DNA of 64,000 nucleotides. Source: Acidimicrobiaceae bacterium. Its GTDB lineage: Bacteria > Actinomycetota > Acidimicrobiia > Acidimicrobiales > UBA8592. The translations under genes and the position numbers were made by a program. This document shows, piece by piece, positions 30,573-40,571 of the stretch (position 1 is its first letter; each line of letters begins with the position of its first letter). The stretch lies in assembly GCA_002709645.1 (NCBI GenBank), contig PAQG01000031.1:1-64000 (forward strand), written 5' to 3'. Below the pieces are notes generated by a model. It had not been told where the DNA came from and ran no database searches. It worked only from the letters and a program-made list of their open reading frames with translations.

Positions 30573-31112
30573 CTATCGAATAGCTCTGATCAACTTTGTA
30601 AACAATATCCCAACTGCGGCTCCGGCTATGACATCGGAAGCATGGTGGGCTCGAACGTGAATTCTGCTCGTAGCAACAATTGCAGCCAATGCTTTATAAA
30701 CAGGAGCGGCATTGCTTCCTTCTGAAAGTATTGAAGCTGCAAGAACTGCTGAACTAGCATGACCACTAGGAAAACTAGAAGTAAGAGGTTTCCGGATTTT
30801 ATGAGGATGACTGCTGGACCCAACCTCAGGGCGGTTTCTTCGAAAAATTCTTTTAATACCCTGATTCACGATAAGTGATTCAGCACCTAATACAAGAGCG
30901 AGTCGCATTACCGAACCTCTTCGAGAAGGATTATTCATTCTTCGGGCTAGATTCAGCGCGTGCCAAATTAAACTGAAGTCTCCTGCAGCCGAGGCAGCAT
31001 AAAATAACTTATTCATTGACTCTGATGAACGAATATATTCCCAGCCAGTATCAATGGCTTGATCAAAATCATCAACGACACTTGGTAAAGAAAGATTTAT
31101 TGGTTCGCCCAT
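30573..31112 (-). CDS. PAP2 family phosphatase
   Basis: SSFPSGHASSAVLAASIL and RIHVRAHHASDVIAGAAVG motifs. Confidence 0.88.
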   Translation of the reverse strand: MGEPINLSLPSVVDDFDQAIDTGWEYIRSSESMNKLFYAASAAGDFSLIWHALNLARRMNNPSRRGSVMRLALVLGAESLIVNQGIKRIFRRNRPEVGSSSHPHKIRKPLTSSFPSGHASSAVLAASILSEGSNAAPVYKALAAIVATSRIHVRAHHASDVIAGAAVGILFTKLIRAIR

Positions 31113-31113
31113 A

Positions 31114-32385
31114 TTATTCCTTAGAAAGAATCATCTGGTTATCTCTAGATGACTCTTTCAGTTTACCCCTCTGATAAGCGCCTTCCTGATTGAACATTCC
31201 CCATTGCCAGCGCTTCGGAGTTAAAACGATCGCTCTCGGATAATCTTCGAACATCCACCGAGCAAAATTTCGTCTTGTCCAGTCGTTGGTATCAGCTAAC
31301 CTAAGAGCTAATTCAGTTGTCTCTTGTTTAGCTAATAAAGTTTGTAATTTCTCAGCGAAACGATGATCATGTCCCAACTCTGCTGAAACCGATTCTTTAT
31401 ATACCCGCTGTGCGTTTTCAATTTCAAAGGGGCCAGATCGAATAATTGAATTTGCTGCTAATTTTCCAGTGTGAAGTGCTTGGGCTATACCTTCTCCGGT
31501 CATAGGATCTGCTACGCCGATCGCGTCACCGACGAAAAAAATCCGGTCCTTTCCAGTATCTAAACTACTCATTCTTGTTGGTATTGGCCATGCTTTGTGA
31601 GTGCCTTCTGGAACAGCATTCTCACCCAAAACATTCCGAATTCTTGGACGATTTAAGATCTCTCGCCAGAGTCTGCCCATTTCTTGGATTCGATGAGAGT
31701 GCCCGCGTAAAATACCAAATCCAAAGTTTGCTCTTTGTCCAGGAAGCGGGAAAAGCCAGACGTATCCTGGGAGTAAATCTGGTTCGAACCAAACGGTTAG
31801 ATGTTGAGCATCTGAACCAGTATTCGAAAAATATTGCCTGAAGGCATGCCAGTCTCCCCGATATCTCTTGATGCCCCCACCGATAACTTTACGCACACTT
31901 GACCACATTCCGTCTGCGGCAATTACATACCGTCCATGCAGAACCCTGCCATCAGTTGAAGTAACTGAAACATAATCCTTTCTCTGTGTTATTCCAGAGA
32001 AGCTAAGCGGAGTTTTGACTTGAACTCCAGATGACTCGGCTAATTTCAAAAGCTCTGCATCAAGTTCCAGACGAGGTACGACGGCTGCGAACTGTCCCTG
32101 TCTATTGGGGAGAGGGAGTTGCGCCCGTCGCCCTTTGGGAGAATATAGAACTGCATCGGTAATAGTGTTCCAATTCGTAATGGCTTTAGTCTTCAAACCA
32201 ATTTCTTCTAGGATTCTTAATGCATCTGTGGTTAAGCCATCTCCACAACATTTATCTCTAGGGAATTCGGCTTTATCAATCAACGTAACCTTTAACCCAT
32301 TTCGGGAAAGTTCAATAGCGCTAGCACAGCCCGCTGGACCTGCTCCAATAACAATTACATCTGAAATTAATCTATTTAACGCCAC
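31114..32385 (-). CDS. Geranylgeranyl reductase family FAD-dependent oxidoreductase
   Basis: DVIVIGAGPAGCASAIELSRNGLKVTLIDKAEFPRDKCCGDGLTTDAL; FVGDAIGVADPMTGEGIAQAL. Confidence 0.92.
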   Translation of the reverse strand: MALNRLISDVIVIGAGPAGCASAIELSRNGLKVTLIDKAEFPRDKCCGDGLTTDALRILEEIGLKTKAITNWNTITDAVLYSPKGRRAQLPLPNRQGQFAAVVPRLELDAELLKLAESSGVQVKTPLSFSGITQRKDYVSVTSTDGRVLHGRYVIAADGMWSSVRKVIGGGIKRYRGDWHAFRQYFSNTGSDAQHLTVWFEPDLLPGYVWLFPLPGQRANFGFGILRGHSHRIQEMGRLWREILNRPRIRNVLGENAVPEGTHKAWPIPTRMSSLDTGKDRIFFVGDAIGVADPMTGEGIAQALHTGKLAANSIIRSGPFEIENAQRVYKESVSAELGHDHRFAEKLQTLLAKQETTELALRLADTNDWTRRNFARWMFEDYPRAIVLTPKRWQWGMFNQEGAYQRGKLKESSRDNQMILSKE

Positions 32386-32428
32386 GGATTTATCGTACCG
32401 GTTGTGTTCAAGTAGCGCTTATTGCTTG

Positions 32429-34519
32429 TTATTCTCCTGGTGTTGGTTCCGGTGTTGGTTCCGGTGTTGGTTCCGGTGTTGGTTCCGGTGCCGCCTCAGG
32501 AGTCACTGGTTCAGAAGGCTCAGATTCTTCACTGTCTCCCTCAGAGTTAATAGCGACTACAGTGAAGGTGTAACTCTCATCATTTGACAAATCCTCTACG
32601 GTGCAAGTCAGTTCGGGTGGGATTGATGAACACGTCCCACCTCCAGGTTCTGCAGTAACGAGATATTCTTCGATCGGGAAGTATTCGGTAATGTCGAAAT
32701 CGCCTTCAGGTTCGGGAATACCCCATGAAACAGTTGCTTGCTGGTCACCTGCGATAGCGGTCACATCAATAGGCGGGTCTGGTGGCCTTGGATATGATGG
32801 TTCTCCGTCACAGTCAATACCATTTTCAGGTTGGTATCTTGCTGTGAATTTATCAAATTCTTCGGAAGAATCCGGATAAGTTCGAACGCGAATAGTTTCG
32901 ATGACTTCGCATTCTTCTAACATCTTAAATGTCTGGCCTTCTACAGCAACCTGTGCGTGACTAGTTGAGTAAAGGCTGACTGTTACAGAAGTGTGTGTCC
33001 AAGTAGGCCAAATAAGAATAGGGTATGGAGAAATATTTCTAACGCGGACATCTGGACTTGGCCAGGAAATGGTGGATTCTATACCTTTCCGTCCAGCGAA
33101 ATCTGTGTATCGAGAAAACCAAATTGTATGTGGGAAGTATGCGTCAATTTCTAGGCCACCATAAAAGGATGCTTGAAAGAAAGTCGTAGCAAATTGTGAA
33201 ATGCCACCTCCAACATCCTCGGTCAATTCGCCATTAACAATAACTCCTGCCTCAACAAAACCTTTCGCTTCTGTTCTTTCACCTACGGTGCTATTGAGCG
33301 AGAGAGACTCGCCTGGTTTAATTACTTGGCCTTGCATGAGTTCGGCAAAGCGTTGAATATTTGCCACTCGACTGGCGCAGCACGGGTGATGTGTTGTTGC
33401 TTGCGAGATTAATTCTGTTACCCCATAAGCAGCTAAGAGTTCATCAGTGCCATCAGAAAAGTCAATCAAATCTAGAGTTACCTGACTTTGACCGCTCTCA
33501 ATTGCTTGGATCATCAACTTAGGAGAGTCACTTGAGCAACATGCCTTAGCAGTTAGGTTCATTATCTTCAATTCACCATCTTCAACTCTCAGCTGAGGGT
33601 CATCATCACTATCAGCTACTACTCCGCCTAATTCTTGAGCTATAGCTTCCCTAATTAAAGACTCATCAAATGAATAGGTAGGGTTCTCATCTACTAAATA
33701 GAACCACATCCAATTTCGAACATCCGCTGGTGAGAAAGTGTGGGTTCTGTTGCCGACAGTTACCTCCAAACCAGATGCAGTTAATTCATTCATGGTTTGA
33801 GCAAAACGCTGTGCTTGCAGGTCAGATGTTAAAGGGGGAATTTCAATTTCTTGAGCATTCACTTCAATTGGGTTTCTTCCAGCACTTGCAGCAGCTAAAA
33901 CATCGGTTTGAATTGTTTCCAGATCAAATGCTTTCGCAGCGATTCCAGAGATCACTACTACCTTTCCATCAGAAACTGCCCATTTGGGTTCAATTGGCTC
34001 GGGTTGTTGATCAATAACCAGACTCCTGAACTCTTCTGACATACCTGTGCGTAGATAGACCACCACCTTTGACTGCCTAGAGGAGAACAAACTCTTTGCC
34101 CACCTAAAAGGTTCCGTGATGAAGCTTCCATTCCCAACATTAAGAACTTTTTCTGCTGTAGCAAGAGCATCTAATTCAATCCCTACTACACCAGCACGAG
34201 TTTCTATTTCTCCATCCATAGTGCGGATAAAAACTGGTGTTGAAGCGTAATTAGATGAAATAGCTTTCAAAACGATAGATAAATCGGTAGGGGAGAGACC
34301 CCCGACGCTAATTCCTGAAACAGTAACGTTTCTTGCTACTTTTCCGTCATGTCTTGCATCGTCTATAGCCCAGCCGGCAATAGCTATAGAAATAATGACA
34401 ATAAAAAAACCAATGCATACGCTAACCAAAGGCCTATAAGCGAACGAAGGGAAGTATGCCTTAAGCCCAGTTTTAGCTCGTTTGGGTCTGTTTCTTTGAG
34501 ATAATTTAGGGGAGTTCAC
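32429..34519 (-). CDS. VanW family protein with N-terminal TM segment, fibronectin-III-like region and Pro/Thr/Glu repeat tail
   Basis: TTHHPCCASRVANIQRFAELMQGQVIKPGESLSLNSTVGERTEAKGFVEAGVIVNGELTEDVGGGISQFATTFFQASFYGGL; C-terminal PTPEPTPEPTPEPTPGE. Confidence 0.9.
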   Translation of the reverse strand: MNSPKLSQRNRPKRAKTGLKAYFPSFAYRPLVSVCIGFFIVIISIAIAGWAIDDARHDGKVARNVTVSGISVGGLSPTDLSIVLKAISSNYASTPVFIRTMDGEIETRAGVVGIELDALATAEKVLNVGNGSFITEPFRWAKSLFSSRQSKVVVYLRTGMSEEFRSLVIDQQPEPIEPKWAVSDGKVVVISGIAAKAFDLETIQTDVLAAASAGRNPIEVNAQEIEIPPLTSDLQAQRFAQTMNELTASGLEVTVGNRTHTFSPADVRNWMWFYLVDENPTYSFDESLIREAIAQELGGVVADSDDDPQLRVEDGELKIMNLTAKACCSSDSPKLMIQAIESGQSQVTLDLIDFSDGTDELLAAYGVTELISQATTHHPCCASRVANIQRFAELMQGQVIKPGESLSLNSTVGERTEAKGFVEAGVIVNGELTEDVGGGISQFATTFFQASFYGGLEIDAYFPHTIWFSRYTDFAGRKGIESTISWPSPDVRVRNISPYPILIWPTWTHTSVTVSLYSTSHAQVAVEGQTFKMLEECEVIETIRVRTYPDSSEEFDKFTARYQPENGIDCDGEPSYPRPPDPPIDVTAIAGDQQATVSWGIPEPEGDFDITEYFPIEEYLVTAEPGGGTCSSIPPELTCTVEDLSNDESYTFTVVAINSEGDSEESEPSEPVTPEAAPEPTPEPTPEPTPEPTPGE
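32439..32486. repeat. Four perfect tandem copies of a 12-bp unit (ggtgttggttcc)
   Basis: ggtgttggttcc x4, encoding the PTPE repeat of the VanW protein on the minus strand. Confidence 0.95.
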
Positions 34520-34587
34520 GATTCTCGTAGAGTACAGGACGCTTGTGACTTGGTGGGGTCACGCTTCACATCCTTTAAATATAGGCT

Positions 34588-35247
34588 TTAGAAAAGTCGA
34601 AGAATAGTGGATTCCATCCCTCTAAGGTCATCATAGTCAATTTCAATAGTTGAGATTTCTCGGTCTTTTGCAAGCACTTTTGCTTGTGGAGTGATTTGCT
34701 GTGCTGCAAAGATTCCTCGCACAGGCCGGAGTTTCGGATCACGATTTAAAAAATCTAAGTATCTGGTTAATTGTTCAACTCCGTCTATGCCTCCTCTTCG
34801 CTTGATTTCCACAGCAACGGCCCGACCGTCTTTGTCTCGACAAAGCAAGTCAACTGGTCCTATTTCTGTAAAATATTCTCTTCGGGTTAGTGTGAGACCA
34901 TCTTCGAGGCTTTGAGGGTTTTCAGCGAGAAGTTCTTGTAAATGTGACTCAACCCCATCTTTGTGCAAACCCGGGTCTTCTCCTAGTTCGTATGAAACAT
35001 CTGAGATAATCTTCTCTATCTGAATCCTAAGCTTCTCACCTTTCGGATTAGAGACAATCCATTCGCTTTCATCTTCTACCACACGATTTGGAGCGTTCAT
35101 CCACATTAAAGGCTTATACGCACCTCCGTCTGCGTGGATAGCAATGCACCCATCAGCTTTGCTCATAATTAATCTTTTGGCTGAAGGAAGATAGGCGTTT
35201 AGTCTCCCTTCGTAACTAACTGAACACTGAACTACTATAAGACGCAT
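34588..35247 (-). CDS. nucS: Mismatch-specific endonuclease NucS (EndoMS)
   Basis: [84 protein letters not shown]. Confidence 0.93.
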   Translation of the reverse strand: MRLIVVQCSVSYEGRLNAYLPSAKRLIMSKADGCIAIHADGGAYKPLMWMNAPNRVVEDESEWIVSNPKGEKLRIQIEKIISDVSYELGEDPGLHKDGVESHLQELLAENPQSLEDGLTLTRREYFTEIGPVDLLCRDKDGRAVAVEIKRRGGIDGVEQLTRYLDFLNRDPKLRPVRGIFAAQQITPQAKVLAKDREISTIEIDYDDLRGMESTILRLF

Positions 35248-35268
35248 CCTCGGACCTTAGCTGAAAAC

Positions 35269-36012
35269 CTAGTTTAGAATAGCCAGCGTTGCTTGAGCTA
35301 ATTCTTTTCTGCAAATAAGCAGGTCAGGAAGGTATGTGTCACGCTGATTGTATTTAAGAGGCGAACCATCTAATCGAGATGCGTGTAACCCATTAGCAAC
35401 TGCCACCGCAACAGGAGCACAACTATCCCACTCATATTGCCCACCTGTATGCGCATAAATTTCGGCATCGCCGCGAACGACCGCCATTGTTTTGGCCCCG
35501 GCAGACCCCATATAAATCAGGTCACCAGATAATTCATTGGCAAGCAATTCAGCAGCTGGGCCTGGGCGAGTCCTACTGCAAACAATACGAACATCGGTAA
35601 TTGAGTCATTGGTAGCAGTTTTAGTATCACTGCAGAAAGTCATATTAAGACTGGGTAAAGCGACTGCCCCAACAGTAGGTTCTTGATTCTCAACTAAAGC
35701 TACGTGAACCGCCCAGTCATCCCTATCATTTTCTGAGAATTCGCGAGTGCCATCAAGTGGATCAATGATCCATACCCGTTCTGCCGCAAGTCTTTCTAAG
35801 TCATCCATCTGTTCTTCCGAAAGAATCGCATCATTTGGGAAAGCATCGCTGAGGAAAGCGCATAACAACTTATGTGAGCGGTCATCCCCAATTTCACCTA
35901 TACGTTTTGGTGCAAGACCTGACTTGGCAGCTTCTTGCCGTAAGGTGAGTAAAAGCCTCCCAGCTAGAGTCGCAGCACTTTTAGCAAGAGCGTGATCAGA
36001 AGCTATAGCCAT
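35269..36012 (-). CDS. cysQ: 3'(2'),5'-bisphosphate nucleotidase CysQ-like
   Basis: ILSEEQMDDLERL, WIIDPLDGTREFSE, YEWDSCAPVAVAVANG; divergent from cysD. Confidence 0.85.
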   Translation of the reverse strand: MAIASDHALAKSAATLAGRLLLTLRQEAAKSGLAPKRIGEIGDDRSHKLLCAFLSDAFPNDAILSEEQMDDLERLAAERVWIIDPLDGTREFSENDRDDWAVHVALVENQEPTVGAVALPSLNMTFCSDTKTATNDSITDVRIVCSRTRPGPAAELLANELSGDLIYMGSAGAKTMAVVRGDAEIYAHTGGQYEWDSCAPVAVAVANGLHASRLDGSPLKYNQRDTYLPDLLICRKELAQATLAILN

Positions 36013-36117
36013 TAATCTTCATCTTCTTTTCCAGCAGACATGTGTCAAGACTACCAATTAACAGGCACTCTTTACTCGGAAGTTCTTCTTTCCTCCACCG
36101 TTGGTATTCTGGAATGA

Positions 36118-37020
36118 ATGAATTACGAGATAACGCATCTTGACGTTTTGGAATCAGAAGCCATATACGTCATGAGAGAAGTAGTAGCTGAATTTGAACG
36201 CCCAGTTTTGCTATGTTCCGGTGGAAAAGACTCATTAGTTTTGCTACATATCGCAAAAAAAGCATTTTCGCCATGCACGCTACCTTTCCCTATTATGCAT
36301 ATTGACACCGGACTTAATTTCCCCGAAGTCATAGATTCTAGAAACCAGTTAGAAGAAATTTTTAATTGCCGACTTATCGTCGCAAGTGTTCAAGAGTCCA
36401 TTGATAAAGGACGGGTCAAAGAAGAGGAGGGGCCCACTCCATCAAGAAACAAGTTGCAGACCGTGACATTGCTTGATGCAATCAAAGAGAACCGCTTCGA
36501 TGCAGTCTTTGGAGGCGCTAGACGCGATGAAGAAAAGTCGCGAGCAAAAGAACGCTTTTTCTCATTCCGTGATGAGTTTGGTCAATGGAACCCTAAAGCT
36601 CAAAGACCTGAATTGTGGAATCTCTACAACGGAAGACATCGACAAGGAGAACATTTCAGGATTTTTCCAATTTCAAATTGGACTGAACTTGACGTTTGGC
36701 GCTACGTAGAGAAAGAGAACATTGCGCTTCCTTCTATCTACTATGCACACCAGAGAAAAGTATTTGAACGCGATGGGATGCTTCTGGCCGCTGAACATGT
36801 CCAATCAAGTCCAGAAGAAGAAATCTTTTCAACGATGGTACGTTACCGGACGCTAGGTGACGCAAACATTACGGGAGCAGTTCTAAGCGCCGCTGCAAAT
36901 ATAGGAGAAATTATCAATGAAATTGTAAGTACGAGATTGACGGAACGTGGCGCTACAAGAGCAGATGATCGAGTTTCTGACGCGGCGATGGAAGATAGAA
37001 AAGTCGAAGGGTACTTCTAA
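36118..37020 (+). CDS. cysD: Sulfate adenylyltransferase subunit 2
   Basis: VLLCSGGKDSLVLLHIAKKAF, FGGARRDEEKSRAKERFFSFRDEFGQWNPKAQRPELWNLYNG. Confidence 0.96.
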   Translation: MNYEITHLDVLESEAIYVMREVVAEFERPVLLCSGGKDSLVLLHIAKKAFSPCTLPFPIMHIDTGLNFPEVIDSRNQLEEIFNCRLIVASVQESIDKGRVKEEEGPTPSRNKLQTVTLLDAIKENRFDAVFGGARRDEEKSRAKERFFSFRDEFGQWNPKAQRPELWNLYNGRHRQGEHFRIFPISNWTELDVWRYVEKENIALPSIYYAHQRKVFERDGMLLAAEHVQSSPEEEIFSTMVRYRTLGDANITGAVLSAAANIGEIINEIVSTRLTERGATRADDRVSDAAMEDRKVEGYF

Positions 37021-38276
37021 TGGAACTTCTCAGGTTCGCCACGGCTGGATCAGTTGATGATGGGAAATCAACGCTGATAGGAAGACTTCTTTTTGACTCT
37101 AAGTCCGTCTTTGAAGATCAGATCTTAGCTGTAGAAAAAACCTCAGAACAAATGGGGGCAGATTACACGAACTTAGCTCTCCTTACTGATGGATTGAGAG
37201 CTGAGCGAGAACAGGGAATTACGATTGATGTCGCATACCGGTATTTTGCAACCCCGAAAAGAAAATTCATAGTAGCGGACACTCCCGGTCATACCCAGTA
37301 CACGAGAAATATGGTGACAGGCGCATCAACAGCGGACTTAGCTTTAATTCTTGTTGATGTCCGAAAAGGAATCACTGAACAAACCAAAAGACATGCTTTC
37401 ATCTCTACCTTGTTAGGGATTCCTCATCTGGTCCTCTGCATAAACAAAATGGATTTAGTCGGGTATGAGAAGGAGGCCTTTGACAGAGTCCGATCGGATT
37501 TTGCAGATTTTGCAGCGAAACTACAAATTCATGATTTAGCTATCATCCCTATTTCCGCACTGCATGGGGATAACGTCGTCGACCGTTCTCTGAATATGAA
37601 TTGGTATGGAGGTGCATCTTTGCTGCACCATCTAGAGGAAGTTCACATCGGGTCAGATAGGAATTTAATTGACCCAAGGTTTCCAATTCAATACGTATTA
37701 CGACCCCAAAGGGATGATTATCACGATTACAGAGGATATGCAGGAACTGTTGCGAGCGGAAGTTTCCGGGTCGGAGATGAAGTTCTTATTCTCCCATCGG
37801 GATTTTCATCAACGATCATTGAGATAAATGGCCCTCAAGGACCTTTACAGGAGGCATACCCTCCGTTATCGGTTGCGATGCGTTTCTCAGAAGAATACGA
37901 CGTATCAAGAGGTGACATGATTTGCCGATCAGGGAATCAGCCAAAAGTTGCACAGGGAATAGATGCCATGATTTGCTGGTTCACGCCAGACTCATTCTTG
38001 GAACCAAAAAGAAAACTAGTTTTAAAGCATTCCACAAATTCAATGCGGTGTTTAGTCGACGAACTCGTTTATCGTCTAGACATAAATACCCTTCATCGGG
38101 AAGAACCAGTTGGACGATTAACTATGAACGAAATAGGTCGGGCGAGGTTGCGAACGATGAAGCCCCTTATTTTTGACGCGTACAAAGATAATAGATCAAC
38201 AGGAGCGTTTATTCTTATGGATGAAGATACGAACGATACTGTTGGGGCTGGGATGATCTTAGGCCCAACGGATTAA
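37020..38276 (+). CDS. cysN: Sulfate adenylyltransferase subunit 1 (GTPase)
   Basis: GSVDDGKSTLIGRLLFDSK, EREQGITIDVAYRYF, DTPGHTQYTRNMVTGAS. Confidence 0.96.
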   Translation: MELLRFATAGSVDDGKSTLIGRLLFDSKSVFEDQILAVEKTSEQMGADYTNLALLTDGLRAEREQGITIDVAYRYFATPKRKFIVADTPGHTQYTRNMVTGASTADLALILVDVRKGITEQTKRHAFISTLLGIPHLVLCINKMDLVGYEKEAFDRVRSDFADFAAKLQIHDLAIIPISALHGDNVVDRSLNMNWYGGASLLHHLEEVHIGSDRNLIDPRFPIQYVLRPQRDDYHDYRGYAGTVASGSFRVGDEVLILPSGFSSTIIEINGPQGPLQEAYPPLSVAMRFSEEYDVSRGDMICRSGNQPKVAQGIDAMICWFTPDSFLEPKRKLVLKHSTNSMRCLVDELVYRLDINTLHREEPVGRLTMNEIGRARLRTMKPLIFDAYKDNRSTGAFILMDEDTNDTVGAGMILGPTD

Positions 38277-38280
38277 TGCC

Positions 38281-38895
38281 ATGTCGGAACAATCACCACA
38301 GCAAGACAACCCAAATATTACATGGCAAATCTCAAATATTCCCCGACAAGAGCGTTGGCAACTGCTTGGCTTATCTGGAATGACTATTTGGTTGACAGGG
38401 CTATCAGGCTCGGGAAAATCAACTATTGCTTTCGCTCTTGAGAATGACCTAATTTCTCAACGTAGGGCCGTGTGTGTCCTAGATGGTGACAACCTACGTT
38501 ATGGAATAAATGAAGATTTAGGGTTTTCGGCGAGTGACCGGAAAGAAAACAATCGAAGAACAGCAGAAATATCCTTACTGATGGCAAATGCTGGATTGAT
38601 TGTGGTCGTTCCCCAAATTAGCCCCTTCCGAATGAGTAGAGAGCACGCTAGAGAGATTCATACCAAGGCAGGGATACCGTTCTACGAGATCTTTGTCGAT
38701 ACACCAATAGAAGTTTGTGAATCTCGAGACCCCAAAGGACTTTACAAGCAGGCTCGAAAAGGACTTATTAAGGGATTTACTGGGATAGACGACCCATATG
38801 AGGCCCCTGAAAATCCCGATCTTATTATCAGAAGCGAGCAAGGCCAGCTCTCAAACCATGTGAAGGAACTCTTGAAACTAATTGAAGGATCTTAG
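38281..38895 (+). CDS. cysC: Adenylylsulfate kinase
   Basis: IWLTGLSGSGKSTIAFALE, VLDGDNLRYGINEDLGFSASDRKENNRR, GIDDPYEAPENPDL. Confidence 0.95.
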   Translation: MSEQSPQQDNPNITWQISNIPRQERWQLLGLSGMTIWLTGLSGSGKSTIAFALENDLISQRRAVCVLDGDNLRYGINEDLGFSASDRKENNRRTAEISLLMANAGLIVVVPQISPFRMSREHAREIHTKAGIPFYEIFVDTPIEVCESRDPKGLYKQARKGLIKGFTGIDDPYEAPENPDLIIRSEQGQLSNHVKELLKLIEGS

Positions 38896-38898
38896 CTT

Positions 38899-39786
38899 CT
38901 AAGTATCTTTTTTCTTCCGAAGTTTTTTTGAATACTGATCAAGTTTTTTTCTCTGATTATCACTCAAACTGGTCACCCCTGACTTAGCTACTTGGTCAAG
39001 TATTAAATCAATTTCTTGTTCTGCGCTTTCATCACGTATTTCAGCAACAGACCTAAGATGCTTTCTTTTCTGAGTCTTTCTCGATGCACGTCGAGACCGT
39101 TGAGGGGAGGTCCCAGTGATTACTGCAGGCAATCTTACTTTCGGCACCCAATGCAAATCACTTGCATACCCGAAAGACCGAAATCCGATCAGTGCAGTAG
39201 TTGCGATACAGAGGAGCATAATTGCTTGAGCACCTGACCTATTCGAGATGGCGCTTAGCATGTCCAACCCAAAAATAACACTCACAATTCCCCAAGCAGG
39301 AACCCCTGGCCAGAACCTAGCAGTTGGATATTGGGCAGCAAATGCAATCAAGATACCTAACTCAACTTCTCTCATTGAACCCAAATAGAAGCCCGTTGAA
39401 TTGTTTAGGCTATAAAGGAAGAGACCAACTCCTGGCAGGACAGTGAGAGCTAGAAGAAAGAACATGAAAGGCCGGCGGCCCATAAGATTTTCTAACTGAT
39501 TGCCAAGAATATAGAGAATAAAAAACAGAAAAATTGTCCATATGTCAGGTCGATTTACTAATGGCCAAGTAACTAATCGCCAAATCTCCCCATCTTGAAC
39601 CTTGTCAGGATTCAAGAAAATTTGATTACTAAATTCGTGTTTCCTTCCTTCAAAAGCCCAAACCAGCATAGAAAGAATACCCAAGGAAATGAGAGCAACA
39701 GTTGTAGTGACTTCAATCCGTCCCACGCGAAACCAAGGTTCATTTCCTCGCGCCCAAGAACTTGAGTAAGAATAACGACCTGACAT
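38899..39786 (-). CDS. Rhomboid-fold membrane protein, probably non-catalytic
   Basis: EIWRLVTWPLVNRP..FFILYILGNQLENLMGR membrane region; basic linker; helical IDLILDQVAKSGVTSLSDNQRKKLDQYSKKL tail. Confidence 0.7.
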   Translation of the reverse strand: MSGRYSYSSSWARGNEPWFRVGRIEVTTTVALISLGILSMLVWAFEGRKHEFSNQIFLNPDKVQDGEIWRLVTWPLVNRPDIWTIFLFFILYILGNQLENLMGRRPFMFFLLALTVLPGVGLFLYSLNNSTGFYLGSMREVELGILIAFAAQYPTARFWPGVPAWGIVSVIFGLDMLSAISNRSGAQAIMLLCIATTALIGFRSFGYASDLHWVPKVRLPAVITGTSPQRSRRASRKTQKRKHLRSVAEIRDESAEQEIDLILDQVAKSGVTSLSDNQRKKLDQYSKKLRKKKDT

Positions 39787-39830
39787 GCTCTTTAAACTAC
39801 CCCTTCAAACCTTGAAATTGGCAAACCACG

Positions 39831-40571
39831 TTAACGTTTCGCGTGAGCACGCTCAATAGCGCGTGCCTGCGCAGCTTCGGTGAAATCATCACCCAACGGC
39901 TCTAAGGAGGTTTTTCCAAGAGATCGGTGCTCTAGAGACCAAGTGAGAAGTTCATCGGCAAGGATTGGATTTTTCGGCAGAAGAGGACCGTGTAAATATG
40001 TTCCTATAACACGTTGTTGAACAGCACCTTCATCACCGCTTGTACCATTGTTCCCGAACCCCTTTATGACAGTTCCAAGAGGACGGGCATCAGGGCCGAG
40101 ATAGGTGCGGCCAATGTGATTCTCATACCCAACTATCGTAAAACTATCATCTCCGATGTTGGCATCTAGAACTACGTCACCAATCAATCTTTCTTCCCCA
40201 GCTACTGTTTCCAGATCAAGAATACCTACTCCGGGAAGAGTGGTCCCGTAAGAATCAGTATATTCATGACCTGCCAATTGGATTCCTCCACACACCCATA
40301 GAAAGGCAACGCCATCACTAGCAGCAGAGCGAATCCCTGCAGCTTTATTCGCAAGGTCCGATGCAATAATATTTTGGTCTCTATCTTGACCTCCACCTAA
40401 ATAACATAAATCAAAGTCCCCAGGTAAGAATTCCTCTCCTATCCCTACTCGAGTAACGATTGCAGAGTGCCCTCTCCATTCAAGCCTTTTAATAAGGACA
40501 GATATATTCCCTCTATCTCCATAAATATTCATATTGTCCGGATATAAATGGCAGATTCTTACCGTGGTCAT
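39831..40571 (-). CDS. gatD: Lipid II isoglutaminyl synthase glutaminase subunit
   Basis: HLYPDNMNIYGDRGNISVLIKRLEWRG, LGGGQDRDQ, WVCGGIQLAGHEY; overlaps murT by 4 nt. Confidence 0.9.
   Translation of the reverse strand: MTTVRICHLYPDNMNIYGDRGNISVLIKRLEWRGHSAIVTRVGIGEEFLPGDFDLCYLGGGQDRDQNIIASDLANKAAGIRSAASDGVAFLWVCGGIQLAGHEYTDSYGTTLPGVGILDLETVAGEERLIGDVVLDANIGDDSFTIVGYENHIGRTYLGPDARPLGTVIKGFGNNGTSGDEGAVQQRVIGTYLHGPLLPKNPILADELLTWSLEHRSLGKTSLEPLGDDFTEAAQARAIERAHAKR

Noticed and set aside
32105-32587. 160-aa + strand ORF with WCWFRCWFRCWFRCWFR repeats
   Set aside because: It is the antisense translation of the VanW PTPE repeat and of the geranylgeranyl reductase gene; no independent support.
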